Shown here piece by piece: positions 16,570-25,793 of a stretch of DNA of 64,000 nt. Numbering within the stretch: position 1 is the first letter of the stretch; each line of letters opens with the position of its first letter. The stretch is from contig CAWHGF010000005.1 of NCBI GenBank assembly GCA_963828825.1, positions 166,240-230,239 on the forward strand, given 5' to 3'. Under the pieces are notes generated by a model that did no database searches, was not told the origin of the DNA, and was given only the letters and a program-made list of their open reading frames with translations. Source of the stretch: Bog-473 sp963828825. Lineage in GTDB: Bacteria > Actinomycetota > Acidimicrobiia > Acidimicrobiales > RAAP-2. The position numbers and the translations under genes were made by a program.

Positions 16570-17694
16570 TTACTTGATGGCCAGGATCTGCTTGACAGAC
16601 TGCGCCTCCACCGTGGACGGCAGAGGCAGGAAGTCGACCTGCGACAGGTACGTCGTCGCCGAGCCGTACTTCGGGCTGATCGCCCACTCCAGCACGGACC
16701 GGACGTTCTTGGCCGTGGAGGAGGACGACTGGTTCGTCGACACGATGGCGTACTCATAGTTGATGATGGGGTACCCGCCACTGATGGGGCCGTAAATGAG
16801 GGAGATGGTTCCGTTGGCCGGGGTCTTCTTGACGAAGCCGGCTGCCTCGGCGGAGATCGCCGCCTGTGTGGGCAGCACGTACTGGCCCTTGGCATTGCCG
16901 AGTGCGGCGTACCCGAGACCGGCCTGGAGGACCTGGGTCAGGTAGCTGATGCCGACGTAGGCGATGCAGCCCGGCGTGGCCTTGCAGCCCGAGACCATGC
17001 CCGAGTTCCCAGTCTCGCCGAGCGCACCTGGTGCGTTGGGCCACGGGACGGTGGTGTTGAAGCCGATCTTGGTTCCCCAACCCGAGGGGTCGGCCTTGGA
17101 CAGGTAGGTGCTGTACAAGAACGTGTCACCACTGCTGTCCGATCGGTGCAACGTCACGATCGGCAGGTTGGGCAACGTGACCCCGGGGTTGGCACTTGCG
17201 ATCTGTGAGGCGTTCCAGTTCGTGACGGTGCCCTGGTAGATCTGCGAGAGCAGCTTTCCGCTCAGCTTCAAGTGGGCGGTGATACCGGGGATGTTGTAGG
17301 CGACCAGCTGCGCTGAAATGGCCAGCGGGATGTTCTTCAGGTCGGGGCTGGCCGAGACATCGCTGGGCGACAGGTACGCGTCAGAGGCGCCGATGTCGAT
17401 CGTCCCGTTCGTGGCGTCCGAGATCCCGGTCCCCGAACCCGTGCCTGCCGTCTGGATCGACGTGCTCGAGTACTTCTGGTTGTAGCCACTTGCCCAAAGG
17501 TTGAACAGTGGGTAGAGGAGTGTGCTCCCGGTTTCCGTCACCGTGCCACCGGAGGGCGTCTCGACACCGCTGCTCGGGAGCTTGACGCTCGCCGACGCGG
17601 CGGTGCTGAGGACGACCGAGCTCAGCGCGAGTCCCGCCGCTGCAACGGCGATCACTCCTCGCCTCAGCCGCGTCGTTCTCATCAGTATTCTCAC
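16570..17694 (-). CDS. pstS: Phosphate-binding protein PstS
   Basis: Extracytoplasmic phosphate-binding protein of the PBP superfamily. I chose GTG 17694 because AAGGAG sits 7 bases upstream; ATG 17682 (MRTTRLRRG) is a close alternative. The N-terminus is a signal peptide: Arg-rich start, hydrophobic AVAAAGLALSSVVL, then an Ala-rich cleavage site near ASASV. There is no lipobox cysteine, so it looks secreted or cell-wall-held rather than a lipoprotein. Phosphate-contact segments are ETGSTLLYPLF, GTGSGTGI, IDIGASDAYL and RSDSSGDTFLY. Length (about 374) is normal. Unusually, it is second in the operon, 119 bp downstream of pstB, with its own strong ribosome site. Confidence 0.95.
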   Translation of the reverse strand: MRILMRTTRLRRGVIAVAAAGLALSSVVLSTAASASVKLPSSGVETPSGGTVTETGSTLLYPLFNLWASGYNQKYSSTSIQTAGTGSGTGISDATNGTIDIGASDAYLSPSDVSASPDLKNIPLAISAQLVAYNIPGITAHLKLSGKLLSQIYQGTVTNWNASQIASANPGVTLPNLPIVTLHRSDSSGDTFLYSTYLSKADPSGWGTKIGFNTTVPWPNAPGALGETGNSGMVSGCKATPGCIAYVGISYLTQVLQAGLGYAALGNAKGQYVLPTQAAISAEAAGFVKKTPANGTISLIYGPISGGYPIINYEYAIVSTNQSSSSTAKNVRSVLEWAISPKYGSATTYLSQVDFLPLPSTVEAQSVKQILAIK

Positions 17695-17813
17695 AGGTTC
17701 TCTCCTTGTGATGTTGGTTTGGTTGGTGAAGCTTTGGTTGATCCGGTCGATGTGGTTGCTGTGGCTTGCGTTGTTCACTGGACTCCACCCTCCGGGGAGT
17801 CCGGATCCGTTGC

Positions 17814-18674
17814 CTACCCCATCCGTCCAGTGACGTAGCGCTCGGTGTCTGAATGCGACGGCCGGTTGAACAGGTCGTCCGTCGCTCCGTACTCGACGAG
17901 CGCCCCCTGGTAAAAGAACATGGTCTGCTGCGAGACCCGCATCGCCTGCCCGAGATTGTGCGTCACCACGATCAACGTGAGCGCCGGCGCCAGCGTCCTG
18001 AGCAGTGCCTCAATGGACTCCGTGGTGACGGGGTCGAGCGACGACGTCGGCTCGTCGAGCAGCAACACTTCCGGTCCGACGGCAAGTGCCCGCGCCAGGC
18101 AGAGCAGCTGCTGCTGGCCGCCCGACAGCCGGAAGGGCGAGTCGGTCAAGCGGTCCTTGACCGCGTCCCACAGCCCGACCTCGGTCAGCCGGCGCTCGCA
18201 CACCACGTCGAGTTGCTTGCCCTTGGCAATCCGGTGCGCCTTGACCCCGGCGACGACGTTGTCCTTGATAGACATCGGGAACGGGTTCGGCCGCTGGAAC
18301 AACATGCCGACGCGCCGGCGCAACGTGAGGAGGTCGACGTGCTGTGCCCAGAGGCTCTCGTCGTCGAGGGTGATGTCTCCGCCTCGCATGAATCCGGGCA
18401 CACGGTCGTTCATCCGGTTGAGGGTGCGCAGGAAGGTCGACTTCCCCGAACCCGTCGGCCCGATCAGCGCGGTGATCGAACCGCGCTTCAAGTCCACGTT
18501 GACGTTGTTGAGGACGGTTCGGCCCGAGAAGCCCAGATTCAGGTTGACCGAACGCATCACGCACTCAGGGCGCGACGAGTCCGGATCGAGGGCCTGCAAC
18601 GCCTTGTCGACATAGGACTGTGCCTCGGTCGTAACGGGATTGAGACCTGTCTGAGTGAACTCTGCGTCGGTCAC
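17814..18674 (-). CDS. pstB: Phosphate ABC transporter ATPase PstB
   Basis: 286 residues, slightly longer than the usual 250-260 because of an N-terminal extension of about 35 residues before the ATPase fold. Walker A is GPTGSGKST near residue 93, the Q-loop FQRPNPFPMSIKDN is the characteristic PstB version, the signature is LSGGQQQLLCLARAL, Walker B is VLLLDEPTSSLDP and the H-loop is VTHNL. It couples ATP hydrolysis to phosphate uptake through PstC/PstA. It is the first gene of the operon (B-S-C-A order), whereas the common order puts pstB last. Two 11-base PHO-box-like units lie 19-62 bp upstream, so PhoP-type induction in low phosphate is likely. Confidence 0.95.
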   Translation of the reverse strand: MTDAEFTQTGLNPVTTEAQSYVDKALQALDPDSSRPECVMRSVNLNLGFSGRTVLNNVNVDLKRGSITALIGPTGSGKSTFLRTLNRMNDRVPGFMRGGDITLDDESLWAQHVDLLTLRRRVGMLFQRPNPFPMSIKDNVVAGVKAHRIAKGKQLDVVCERRLTEVGLWDAVKDRLTDSPFRLSGGQQQLLCLARALAVGPEVLLLDEPTSSLDPVTTESIEALLRTLAPALTLIVVTHNLGQAMRVSQQTMFFYQGALVEYGATDDLFNRPSHSDTERYVTGRMG

Positions 18675-18692
18675 TACCGGGAACGTAGCGAG

Positions 18693-18736
18693 GCAAGGTG
18701 AACGCCAGGCAACAGGAGTGCAATCCCGAGATGAAC
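18693..18736 (-). promoter_or_regulatory. Candidate PHO boxes upstream of pstB
   Basis: On the minus strand, GTTCATCTCGG (18726-18736) and GTTCACCTTGC (18693-18703) are separated so that four 11-base units fit exactly in phase (33 bases start to start). Both match the GTTCAYYTNG-like direct-repeat unit bound by PhoP in streptomycetes. The two middle units are weaker. No clear -10 was identified. Confidence 0.5.
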
Positions 18737-18790
18737 AGTTCGTAAGTTCGAGTTACTTGGCTCTATTACTGGGAAACAGCAGGGGGGCGG

Positions 18791-19669
18791 TCAGCCTTGG
18801 AGCGCCCCGGTTCGGCCTACCTCCGCCGCCACGGCCTCCTGGTGGGAGGCTGCGATCGCCAGCACGATGCCAGGTGCCCAGGCGATCACGACCAGGCAGG
18901 CGAGCGCCGCAGGGACGGACAGGACGAGGGCTGCTGCCGTTGAGAACAGGGCGGTGGCGCCGGCCACACTGCTCAAGATGCCCGCGAGGAGCCAGGCGAT
19001 CCACCAGTGCAACACGCGCGGCCGGTGTGGATGTGCGGGCGGGAGACAATCCCGCACGGCGGCGTAGGGGATCCACAGATTGACGATCGGCACGAACCAC
19101 GAACCGACGCCCCAGGCCGGCGAGTGCCGGGACGGGATGCCGAGGGCGCGTCCGGCCGATGCCGCGCGGTGTTGCCAGATGCAGGCGATGACCACTGCGG
19201 CCACGGTGACCGCGCCCACGAGGAGGCCGAGCGGGGTGAGCGCATTGCTTGGCGCGTGGTACGGCGGCGGCGTGATGCCGTGCTGCGCGTCGTGCCAGTC
19301 GATCCGGAACTGATGGCCGGCGGACCGTAGCTGGGTCGCGTTGGCCCGTTGGAGGATGAGGCTGACCAGGAAGTAGACGGCCGGCATCGTCACCGCGAAG
19401 CGAGCCACCGGCACCATGCGGCGCTCACCGTCCACCCGCTGGGTCGTCGTGAACGCGCCGAGCCGTTGCGACGCCACGGCCCATGGTGCCACCTCCGATG
19501 CCGGTCCCTGTGGCGGCGCCGCGCCCGCCCACGGCGGCGGCGGCGGGTGCTGGGGCAGCACGGTGGCCTCCGTCCAGGAGTACCCGTCCCACCAGCGCTG
19601 ACCAGGGCCGCCGGCGGGGTCCTGGTACCACCCCGGCGGGGCGCCGGGATAGCCGCTGTGCTCACTCAC
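18791..19669 (-). CDS. DUF2510-DUF4328 membrane protein
   Basis: 292 residues. The N-terminus is a DUF2510 motif, APPGWYQDPAGG then RWWDGYSWT, followed by a Pro-rich linker to about residue 60. Then come about four hydrophobic segments with the DUF4328 signature WGVGSWFVPIVNLWIPYAAVRD near residue 190. Proteins of this build are common in actinobacteria and sit in the cytoplasmic membrane; their role is not established, though DUF2510 modules often link to cell-surface or secretion functions. Divergent from nothing and upstream of pstB on the same strand, with 116 bp between them that hold the pst promoter. The call rests on two clear domain signatures. Confidence 0.85.
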   Translation of the reverse strand: MSEHSGYPGAPPGWYQDPAGGPGQRWWDGYSWTEATVLPQHPPPPPWAGAAPPQGPASEVAPWAVASQRLGAFTTTQRVDGERRMVPVARFAVTMPAVYFLVSLILQRANATQLRSAGHQFRIDWHDAQHGITPPPYHAPSNALTPLGLLVGAVTVAAVVIACIWQHRAASAGRALGIPSRHSPAWGVGSWFVPIVNLWIPYAAVRDCLPPAHPHRPRVLHWWIAWLLAGILSSVAGATALFSTAAALVLSVPAALACLVVIAWAPGIVLAIAASHQEAVAAEVGRTGALQG

Positions 19670-19870
19670 TCACCCATCCTGCCAAAGCCGGGGGGTCGCT
19701 CCGTGCCGGCGTCGCGCCGGGAGCATACCGATAGCCCCGGGCGGATGAAACAGGCCCCGCCGACCAGGGCGCCAGGCAGGCCGCGCCGTCTTCGCATTCC
19801 GCCTCGCCCGGCCACCCCCCGCGCGCGACGGCGAGGCGGTGGAGCACGGGACCGCGGGGGCGGATCCGGC

Positions 19871-20731
19871 CTACAACAGGACCTCCGCCATCTCCGCGAG
19901 CGCGCCGATGTGCGCGTCGGTGTCGGCGAGGTCCGCATGCATGGTGTTGAGCGACAGGTGCGTCGCTCCCGCGGCCTCCCAGCGGCGGGCATGTTCGGCG
20001 ATTTTGTCGTGGTCCCGGGTGGAGTATTCAAGCCTCCCCTCGAACTCGAGATTCGACACGTCACGGCCGGCCTCGGCGGCACCCTCACGGATGAGCTCCA
20101 GCGCTGATTCGAGGCCGCCGCCGGGACGCACCTGAGGGAACCAGCCGTCGGCGATACGACCAACCCGACGCAACGCGGCCGGCGCATGACCGCCGATCCA
20201 GATGGGGATCGGACGCTGCACGGGCGGCGGCGCCAGCCCGGAAGCCCGTATGTGGTGGAAGCGCCCGTCGATGGTCACGCTCCGCTCGGTCCACAGCGCG
20301 CGCAGCACGGCAACCTGCTCTTCGAGAACGGCTGCCCGCTGCTCGAACGGCATGCCGAGCGCGTCGTATTCGAGCTTGTTCCAGCCGATGCCGAGCCCGA
20401 GGCGGAAGCGGCCGCCGCAGAGCAGGTCGACCTCTGCGGCTTGCTTGGCCAGCAGCGCGGTCTGACGTTGGGGCCCGATGAGGATGGAGGTTGCGAACGC
20501 AAGGCTGGTGCAGCCGGCCAGGTAGGCGAACATCGTCAGCGGCTCGCGGAAGGTGTCGTCGATCGTGTAGGGGCCACCGAGCTCGCCGAGCACGGCGGTA
20601 TCACCACCGAGAACATGGTCGTACGCAGCCAGGTGGCTGAAGCCCAGATCTGCGACGGCCTGCCCTATGGCGCGCACTGCGCCACGGTCGCCACCCGCTT
20701 CGGTCTGGGGAAAGATCACACCGATGTCCAT
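19871..20731 (-). CDS. F420-dependent luciferase-like (LLM class) oxidoreductase
   Basis: 286 residues from ATG 20731 (MDIGVIFPQTEAGG). A TIM-barrel of the bacterial luciferase family: the strand SHLAAYDHVLG, then TSILIGPQRQTALLAKQAAEVDLLCGGRFRLGLGIGW is the flavin-like cofactor-contact block, and PIPIWIGGHAPAALRR marks the later strands. The actinobacterial subfamily uses coenzyme F420 (TIGR03619-type). It hydride-transfers to or from an unknown small substrate in the cytoplasm. It is divergent from a second F420-type gene, 81 bp apart, so both may respond to one regulator. Start chosen because upstream in-frame sequence lies antisense to the divergent gene. Confidence 0.88.
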   Translation of the reverse strand: MDIGVIFPQTEAGGDRGAVRAIGQAVADLGFSHLAAYDHVLGGDTAVLGELGGPYTIDDTFREPLTMFAYLAGCTSLAFATSILIGPQRQTALLAKQAAEVDLLCGGRFRLGLGIGWNKLEYDALGMPFEQRAAVLEEQVAVLRALWTERSVTIDGRFHHIRASGLAPPPVQRPIPIWIGGHAPAALRRVGRIADGWFPQVRPGGGLESALELIREGAAEAGRDVSNLEFEGRLEYSTRDHDKIAEHARRWEAAGATHLSLNTMHADLADTDAHIGALAEMAEVLL

Positions 20732-20812
20732 TCCCCCAGTCTGCCCGTCCCGTTGCGGCGGCGCTGGTTGATGGCCGGACCGAGCCCATGCTCTTCCGGT
20801 TAGCTTGAGGTG

Positions 20813-21743
20813 ATGAAGCTTCGCATCTTCGTTGAGCCCCAGCAGGGCGCGTCCTACGACCAACAGTTGAGGGTGGCGCAGGCGGCCGAGGACGCCGGCT
20901 TTGACGCGTTCTTCCGGTCCGACCACTTCCTCGCCATGGGTGGTAACGGCCTGCCCGGCCCCACCGACTCGTGGCTCACACTCGCCGGCATCGCCCGGGA
21001 AACCAACAGAATCCGCCTGGGCACCCTCGTGACCTCGGCGACCTTCCGGCTACCGGGACTGCTTGCCGTGCAGGTTGCACAGGTGGACGCCATGAGCGGC
21101 GGGCGCGTCGAGATCGGCCTCGGCGCCGGGTGGTACGACGCCGAGCACACCGCCTACGGGGTGCCGTTTCCGCCCCTGGGTGAGCGTTTCGAGAAGCTCG
21201 AGGAGCAGTTCGCCATTCTCGCCGGGCTCTGGGCTACGCCCACGGGCAAGACGTTCGACTTCGATGGGCGCCACTACCAACTGACGGACAGCCCCGCCCT
21301 GCCGAAGCCTGTGCAGCAACCCCATCCGCCGCTCATTGTCGGGGGTGGGGGCACCAAGCGGACGCCTCGTCTCGCCGCCACCTTCGCCGACGAGTTCAAC
21401 CTTCCCTTTTCGTCGCTCGCCGATACCGACGCGCGAATTCGTGCGGGTGCGCGCCGCCTGCGAGGACAAGGGACGGGACCCTGCGACGCTGCGCCTGTCG
21501 GCGGCCCAGACCGTCTGCTGCGGGGCCAACGATGCGGAAGTGGAGCGCCGGGCCACCAACATCGGCCGCAAAGCGGACGAGTTGCGAGCCAACGGCGTGG
21601 CCGGTACTCCGGACGAAGTGGTGGCGCGACTGCAGGAGTTCGCCGGCATCGGTGCGCAGTCGATCTACCTCCAGGTGCTCGATCTCAATGACATGGACCA
21701 CCTTGCGTTGCTCGCCGCGGAAGTGCTGCCACGAGTCTCCTGA
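20813..21743 (+). CDS. F420-dependent LLM oxidoreductase with a frameshift near 21434
   Basis: Reads MKLRIFVEPQQGASYDQQL, then AGFDAFFRSDHFLAMG, TLVTSATFRLPGLLAVQVAQ and GGRVEIGLGAGWYDAEH: a luciferase-like F420-dependent oxidoreductase (TIGR03560-type) of about 309 residues. At 21434 the frame breaks: the sequence GACGCGCGAATTC should read with one base fewer, after which the C-terminal third continues in another frame as EFVRVRAACEDKGRDPATLRL and ends at the TGA at 21743. Length and conserved blocks on both sides indicate a single gene broken by a one-base insertion. ATG 20813 was preferred over GTG 20810. It probably transfers a hydride between F420 and an unknown substrate. Divergent from the other LLM gene. 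Confidence 0.85.
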
Positions 21744-21881
21744 CCAGGGTGCCTTCGTGCACGGGCCGGCAGCCTCAGCACCCGATCGGCGGAGGAGGTT
21801 CCTCGGTACGCTGGCGGCAGGCCGGATAGGCACTTTCTGACCCGCTCGGGCGGGAGCGAGCGGACCGAATGGGAGGCTGAG

Positions 21882-23654
21882 ATGACCATCACGAGCCGGG
21901 GGGCGGTCGCCCCGACCAGTGCTCAGTCCGGAGTGGCGAACGGTGCATCGACGTCGGGCGTCCCACCTCTCGACACCGCCGCGCTCGATGGGATCGTGAA
22001 CGACGTCGCCGACCGCGCCCCCTCTTGGGCCGGGACCGATGCGAGCACCCGCGCCGATCTTCTCCAGCAGGTCATCGCGGACACCATGGCCAGCGAGGAC
22101 GAGTGGCTGGCGGCCGCCTGCGAGGCCAAGGGGCTGGCGCCGGGCTCCTCCGAAGCGGGTGAGGAGTTGTTCGCCGGAGTCGGGACGTTCGTGCGGATGG
22201 CGCGCCTGTTGCGCGATGCCCTGCGCGACATCGCCAAGGACGGGAAGCCCGCCTTTGCCGGGCCCGTGCGCGAGGCCTCCGGCGGCCGGCTGCGGGTCCA
22301 GGTCTTCCCGGCCAGCGCTTTTGACCGGATCACGTTCCCCCAGACGACCGCCGAGATCTGGATGCAGCCGGGTGTCACTCGGGACGCGCTCGTCGCCGGC
22401 CAGGCCGCCGCCTACGCCGACCCCGTGGCCCATGCCGGCACGGCGCTCGTCCTGGCTGCCGGCAACGTCGCGTCGCTCGGACCGCGCGATGTCCTCTCCA
22501 AGCTCTTCGTCGAGGGCAAGGTCGTCGTGATGAAGGCCAACCCGGTCAACGACTACCTGGTGCCCCACTGGCGCCGCGCGCTGGCTGCGCTGATCGACAT
22601 CGGTGTGCTGCGCATCATCGACGGCGGCGCCGAGGTCGGGCGATACCTGACCGGGCACGCCCGTATCGACGAGGTGCACATCACGGGCTCTGACAAGACC
22701 TACGACGCCGTGGTCTTCGGCAGCGGCCCTGACGGCGCGCGGCGCAAGGAAGCGGACGACCCCGTTCTGGACAAGCCGGTGACTGCCGAGTTGGGCAACG
22801 TCTCGCCCGTGATCGTGGTGCCGGGCAAGTGGTCGATCCCCGAGCTGCTTTACCAGGCCGAGCACATCGCCACCATGTTGGTCAACAACGCCGGCTTCAA
22901 TTGCATCTCGGCCCGTGTGGTCGTGACCCACGCCGCCTGGCCCCAGCGCGAGGCGTTTCTCGGTGCGCTGACGCAGACGCTCGCCCGAATCACCACGCGG
23001 CGGGCCTACTACCCGGGCGCGGGCGACCGTCGGGATGCCTTCGTTGCCGCCCACCCCGAGGCCGAGGAGTACGGCGGTGGCCCCGACGACGCGCTGCCAT
23101 GGACGTTCATCCGCAGCGTCCCTCCTGGGCAGACCCGTGATATCTGCTTCAACGTCGAGTCGTTCTGCGGGGAGGTGGCCGAGACGGCCCTGACCGCCCC
23201 CTCGGCGGCGGCCTTCGTCGACGCCGCCACGGCCTTCTGCAACGACGTCGTCTGGGGCACGCTGGGAGCCACCCTCATCGTCAGCCCCTCTTCCCTGAAG
23301 GATGAGGACGTGGCCGAGAGCGTTGATCGAGCCGTGGCAGACCTGCGCTACGGCTCCATCGGTGTGAACGTCTGGCACGGGTTGTCGTTCGCCATCGGTT
23401 CGACGAGTTGGGGGGCGTACCCGGGGCACGCGCGCACCGACATCCAATCGGGGACCGGCGTCGTCGGCAACTCGGCCATGTTCGACCGGCCGCAGAAGTC
23501 GATCGTGCGCGGTCCATTTCGGTCCCGGCCCAAGCCGCCATGGTTCGCGACGGCATCCGGTTCCTATGACGTCATGCGCCGGTTCGTGGCCTTCGAGGCC
23601 GAACCGTCTGCCGCGAAGATCCCGGGGCTCCTTCTCGCCGCCGTGCGGCACTGA
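21882..23654 (+). CDS. Aldehyde dehydrogenase-family protein
   Basis: 590 residues, longer than the usual 480-500 by an N-terminal extension. Visible features: a cofactor-binding region KVVVMKANPVNDYLVPHWRRAL, the ITGSDKTYDAVVFG turn, the general-base Glu in TAELGNVSPVIV (about residue 303), and the catalytic Cys in NNAGFNCISAR (about residue 342). The C-terminal block SIGVNVWHGLSFAIG matches the end of the fold. NAD(P)-dependent oxidation of an aldehyde, or acyl-CoA reductase activity, is expected. No Rossmann glycine motif of the GSTEVG kind is exact, so it is a divergent subfamily. The preceding gene is the broken F420 oxidoreductase, 138 bp upstream; no operon with it is certain. Confidence 0.8.
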   Translation: MTITSRGAVAPTSAQSGVANGASTSGVPPLDTAALDGIVNDVADRAPSWAGTDASTRADLLQQVIADTMASEDEWLAAACEAKGLAPGSSEAGEELFAGVGTFVRMARLLRDALRDIAKDGKPAFAGPVREASGGRLRVQVFPASAFDRITFPQTTAEIWMQPGVTRDALVAGQAAAYADPVAHAGTALVLAAGNVASLGPRDVLSKLFVEGKVVVMKANPVNDYLVPHWRRALAALIDIGVLRIIDGGAEVGRYLTGHARIDEVHITGSDKTYDAVVFGSGPDGARRKEADDPVLDKPVTAELGNVSPVIVVPGKWSIPELLYQAEHIATMLVNNAGFNCISARVVVTHAAWPQREAFLGALTQTLARITTRRAYYPGAGDRRDAFVAAHPEAEEYGGGPDDALPWTFIRSVPPGQTRDICFNVESFCGEVAETALTAPSAAAFVDAATAFCNDVVWGTLGATLIVSPSSLKDEDVAESVDRAVADLRYGSIGVNVWHGLSFAIGSTSWGAYPGHARTDIQSGTGVVGNSAMFDRPQKSIVRGPFRSRPKPPWFATASGSYDVMRRFVAFEAEPSAAKIPGLLLAAVRH

Positions 23655-23698
23655 CGAGGGACCCGCCACTCCGACGCCACGCGCATCCCGCGACGAGA

Positions 23699-24315
23699 TC
23701 AGCCCATCGTCTTGGCGCGCAGCTGCGGAATTGCGTAGGGCGCCGCGGCGACGATCGCCGCGATGAGGGCCAGAAAAGCGCCGAACTGCCAGCCGACTCC
23801 CGAACCACCCGGCTTGAAGATGAAGGCGATGAACACGATCACAAGATTGACCAGCGTCGCCGCCATCATCGTCGTGAGGTGCGGAAGGTTGATACCGCCT
23901 GGTAAGACGTCCCACCCGGCACGCAGCACGAGGTAGGCCACGATCAAGATGGAGATGACCATCACGAGATAGAGATACCCGTGCGCCGAGACTCCGCTTG
24001 CTGTCACGGTGATACCGATGACGGTGATGCCGAACCAGGACAGGAACAACGAGATGAACAGCACGATCGTGGCGAGTCCGGCGATACGGTCGGCGAGCGA
24101 CCAGCGGGCCGCATCGAATTTGTACGCGGGCACGGCGGACGCGCTGGCAGCCGCCCCCCTGCCCCGGCCGGCGCGGCTGCGGCCGTCGCGGGAGCGCTCA
24201 CGGTGGGAGCGTCATGGGTGGCTGTCGAGGTCGCGCTCAGCGCGGCTCCGCAGCTCGGGCAGTGGTTGGCATCGTCGGCGGCTTGGCTCTGACACTGCGG
24301 GCAGGTCTGCGGCAT
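23699..24315 (-). CDS. Zinc-ribbon membrane protein, frame broken in a C6 run at 24154-24159
   Basis: The gene starts at ATG 24315 with a zinc ribbon, CPQCQSQAADDANHCPSCG (four cysteines, residues 5-23), then an Ala/Pro/Thr linker. The C-terminal part, in a different frame from about 24150, reads YKFDAARWSLADRIAGLATI and contains four hydrophobic helices ending PQLRAKTMG. The two reading frames meet at a run of six C (minus-strand G); one extra base there would give about 205 residues with the ribbon joined to the helices by an AAASASAVPAY linker. Homopolymer contraction is a common sequencing error, so I treat this as one gene. Zinc-ribbon plus four-helix proteins are frequent in actinobacteria and have no known function. 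It is convergent with the aldehyde dehydrogenase. Confidence 0.7.
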
Positions 24316-24488
24316 GACGCTCCTCCATCCTTTGGGCGACGGGAGTCCGCGTACCCCCGCACGCTTCCAATCACAACCTTGTTCAGGTGCCTGACTCTAC
24401 GGGGTGTGACCTCGCTGACCAGGGACCATACCTCTGACGTTCAGCCTGCTCCCCGGTTACTTCAGGTGCCGTGACCTGGTGGGGAGCA

Positions 24489-25730
24489 CTATCTGCGGAC
24501 CGTCTCTTGGGACCCCGGCACCGCTGGGTGGCGCTTGGGTTGGACCAGCGTCAGCCGGGCGACGGTGTGATCTCCGACCGCGACGCAGCCGGCCGCCGAC
24601 GGGCACGCCACCGCGGTCAACGTGATGGGGATGTAGGAGGTCGCGGAGTCCTGGAACGTGAGCCCCGCATCGATGCTCTGGGCGACCGCGCCGGCGCCGA
24701 CGGCCGGGAAGCCGACCCACTTGGTTCCCACCATCGCGCACTGGAGAGCCGAGGGGCACGCCAGTGCGTAGACGTCGTCGACGGGCACTGTGCCGGTCGC
24801 TAGCTCCCACGTGTGCCCCCCGTCCCCGCTGCGAAGGAGCTCACCCTTGGCCGGGACAACGTCGCTGACCGTCGTTCCGGTCGTGCCGGCCGCGATGCAG
24901 ACGGTTACGGAGAGACAGGCGGTGCTCTGGAGCACTCCGACTCCCGGGGGTACGGATGCCAACGCCCACGTCTGCCCCCCGTCTGCGCTCACGGCGACTG
25001 CTCCCTGCCCGTGGCCGTTGCTGGTCGGGACGTAGCCGGCGTCGATGCAGGTGCCCCCGGCCATGCAAGTGAGGTCGTTCCCGGGCAGAAAGAGCGAGGG
25101 GAGGTTGCCCTCTTGCTGCCAACTCTGACCGAAGTCGGCACTGTGGGCGGACCACGTCGAGGTGCCGTCACTCACGATGGCGGTGCAGTCGGTCGGGCTG
25201 GAGCAGGTCACGCTTGCGATGACCAGAGCGTTCTGGGGCGACGCCGCGGCGGACCAGGTCGCGCCGGCGTCGCTCGTTGTGATGACGACGCCGCTCCCGG
25301 GCAGCGATGCCCCGTTGGACCCGACTGCCATGCACTCGGTCGCCGTGGGGCACGAGACCCCGCTCAGCTGCGGGGTGCTCCCACCCTGCACGTGTTGTGC
25401 TTTCCACGAGGCGCCGCCGTTGGTGGTGGCGGCGATCACCGTGGCGCCCGTCGGGGGGGCGGGATTGAAACCGGCGACACCCACGGCCCAGCATCGCCGA
25501 ACCGTGGCGCACGACAAGGCTCCGAGCTCGCCGGTGCCATTGGGGGCCGGCTGACCCACCGCCAGTGGTGTGCCCTTGGGCTCACCGAGGACGCGCGGGA
25601 CCTTGGTCGAACCCGGGTGTCCGGACAGCGAGCAACCCGACGCGGTGATGGCTACAGCAGCAAGAACGAGGGACAAGCCGCCACTGCGTCGCCGGACTCG
25701 CCAGTGTCGAAACACGGAACGTGGAAGCAC
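24489..25730 (-). CDS. Putative lipoprotein with YCF48/BNR-like beta-propeller repeats
   Basis: About 413 residues from GTG 25730 (MLPRSVFRHWRVRRR); GTG 25715 is an alternative. A basic N-terminus, a hydrophobic stretch LSLVLAAVAI and TASGC form a likely lipoprotein signal with Cys at about residue 34. The rest is a string of about six repeats, each containing a Cys pair such as CATVRRCWAVG, CPTATECMAVG, CSSPTDCTAIV or CPSALQCAMVG, followed by a T(N/S)GGxxW or D(A/G)GxTW motif. This is the pattern of YCF48-like or sialidase-like beta-propellers, but the paired Cys in each blade suggest disulfides stabilising an extracellular propeller. Substrate or partner unknown. Divergent from the MarP-like protease, with an inverted repeat between them. 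Confidence 0.75.
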   Translation of the reverse strand: MLPRSVFRHWRVRRRSGGLSLVLAAVAITASGCSLSGHPGSTKVPRVLGEPKGTPLAVGQPAPNGTGELGALSCATVRRCWAVGVAGFNPAPPTGATVIAATTNGGASWKAQHVQGGSTPQLSGVSCPTATECMAVGSNGASLPGSGVVITTSDAGATWSAAASPQNALVIASVTCSSPTDCTAIVSDGTSTWSAHSADFGQSWQQEGNLPSLFLPGNDLTCMAGGTCIDAGYVPTSNGHGQGAVAVSADGGQTWALASVPPGVGVLQSTACLSVTVCIAAGTTGTTVSDVVPAKGELLRSGDGGHTWELATGTVPVDDVYALACPSALQCAMVGTKWVGFPAVGAGAVAQSIDAGLTFQDSATSYIPITLTAVACPSAAGCVAVGDHTVARLTLVQPKRHPAVPGSQETVRR

Positions 25731-25754
25731 GGCATGATGACAATAGCGGTGGGG

Positions 25755-25774
25755 GGTGCATTTCCCCGTGCACC
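25755..25774. promoter_or_regulatory. Inverted repeat between divergent lipoprotein and protease genes
   Basis: GGTGCA and TGCACC are perfect 6-base arms around an 8-base spacer. It lies in the 63 bp between GTG 25730 (minus) and GTG 25794 (plus), a position suited to an operator controlling both genes. If the protease actually starts at ATG 25734 the repeat is inside its coding sequence. Confidence 0.35.
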
Positions 25775-25793
25775 GTTCGATACCCTCCCAGCG

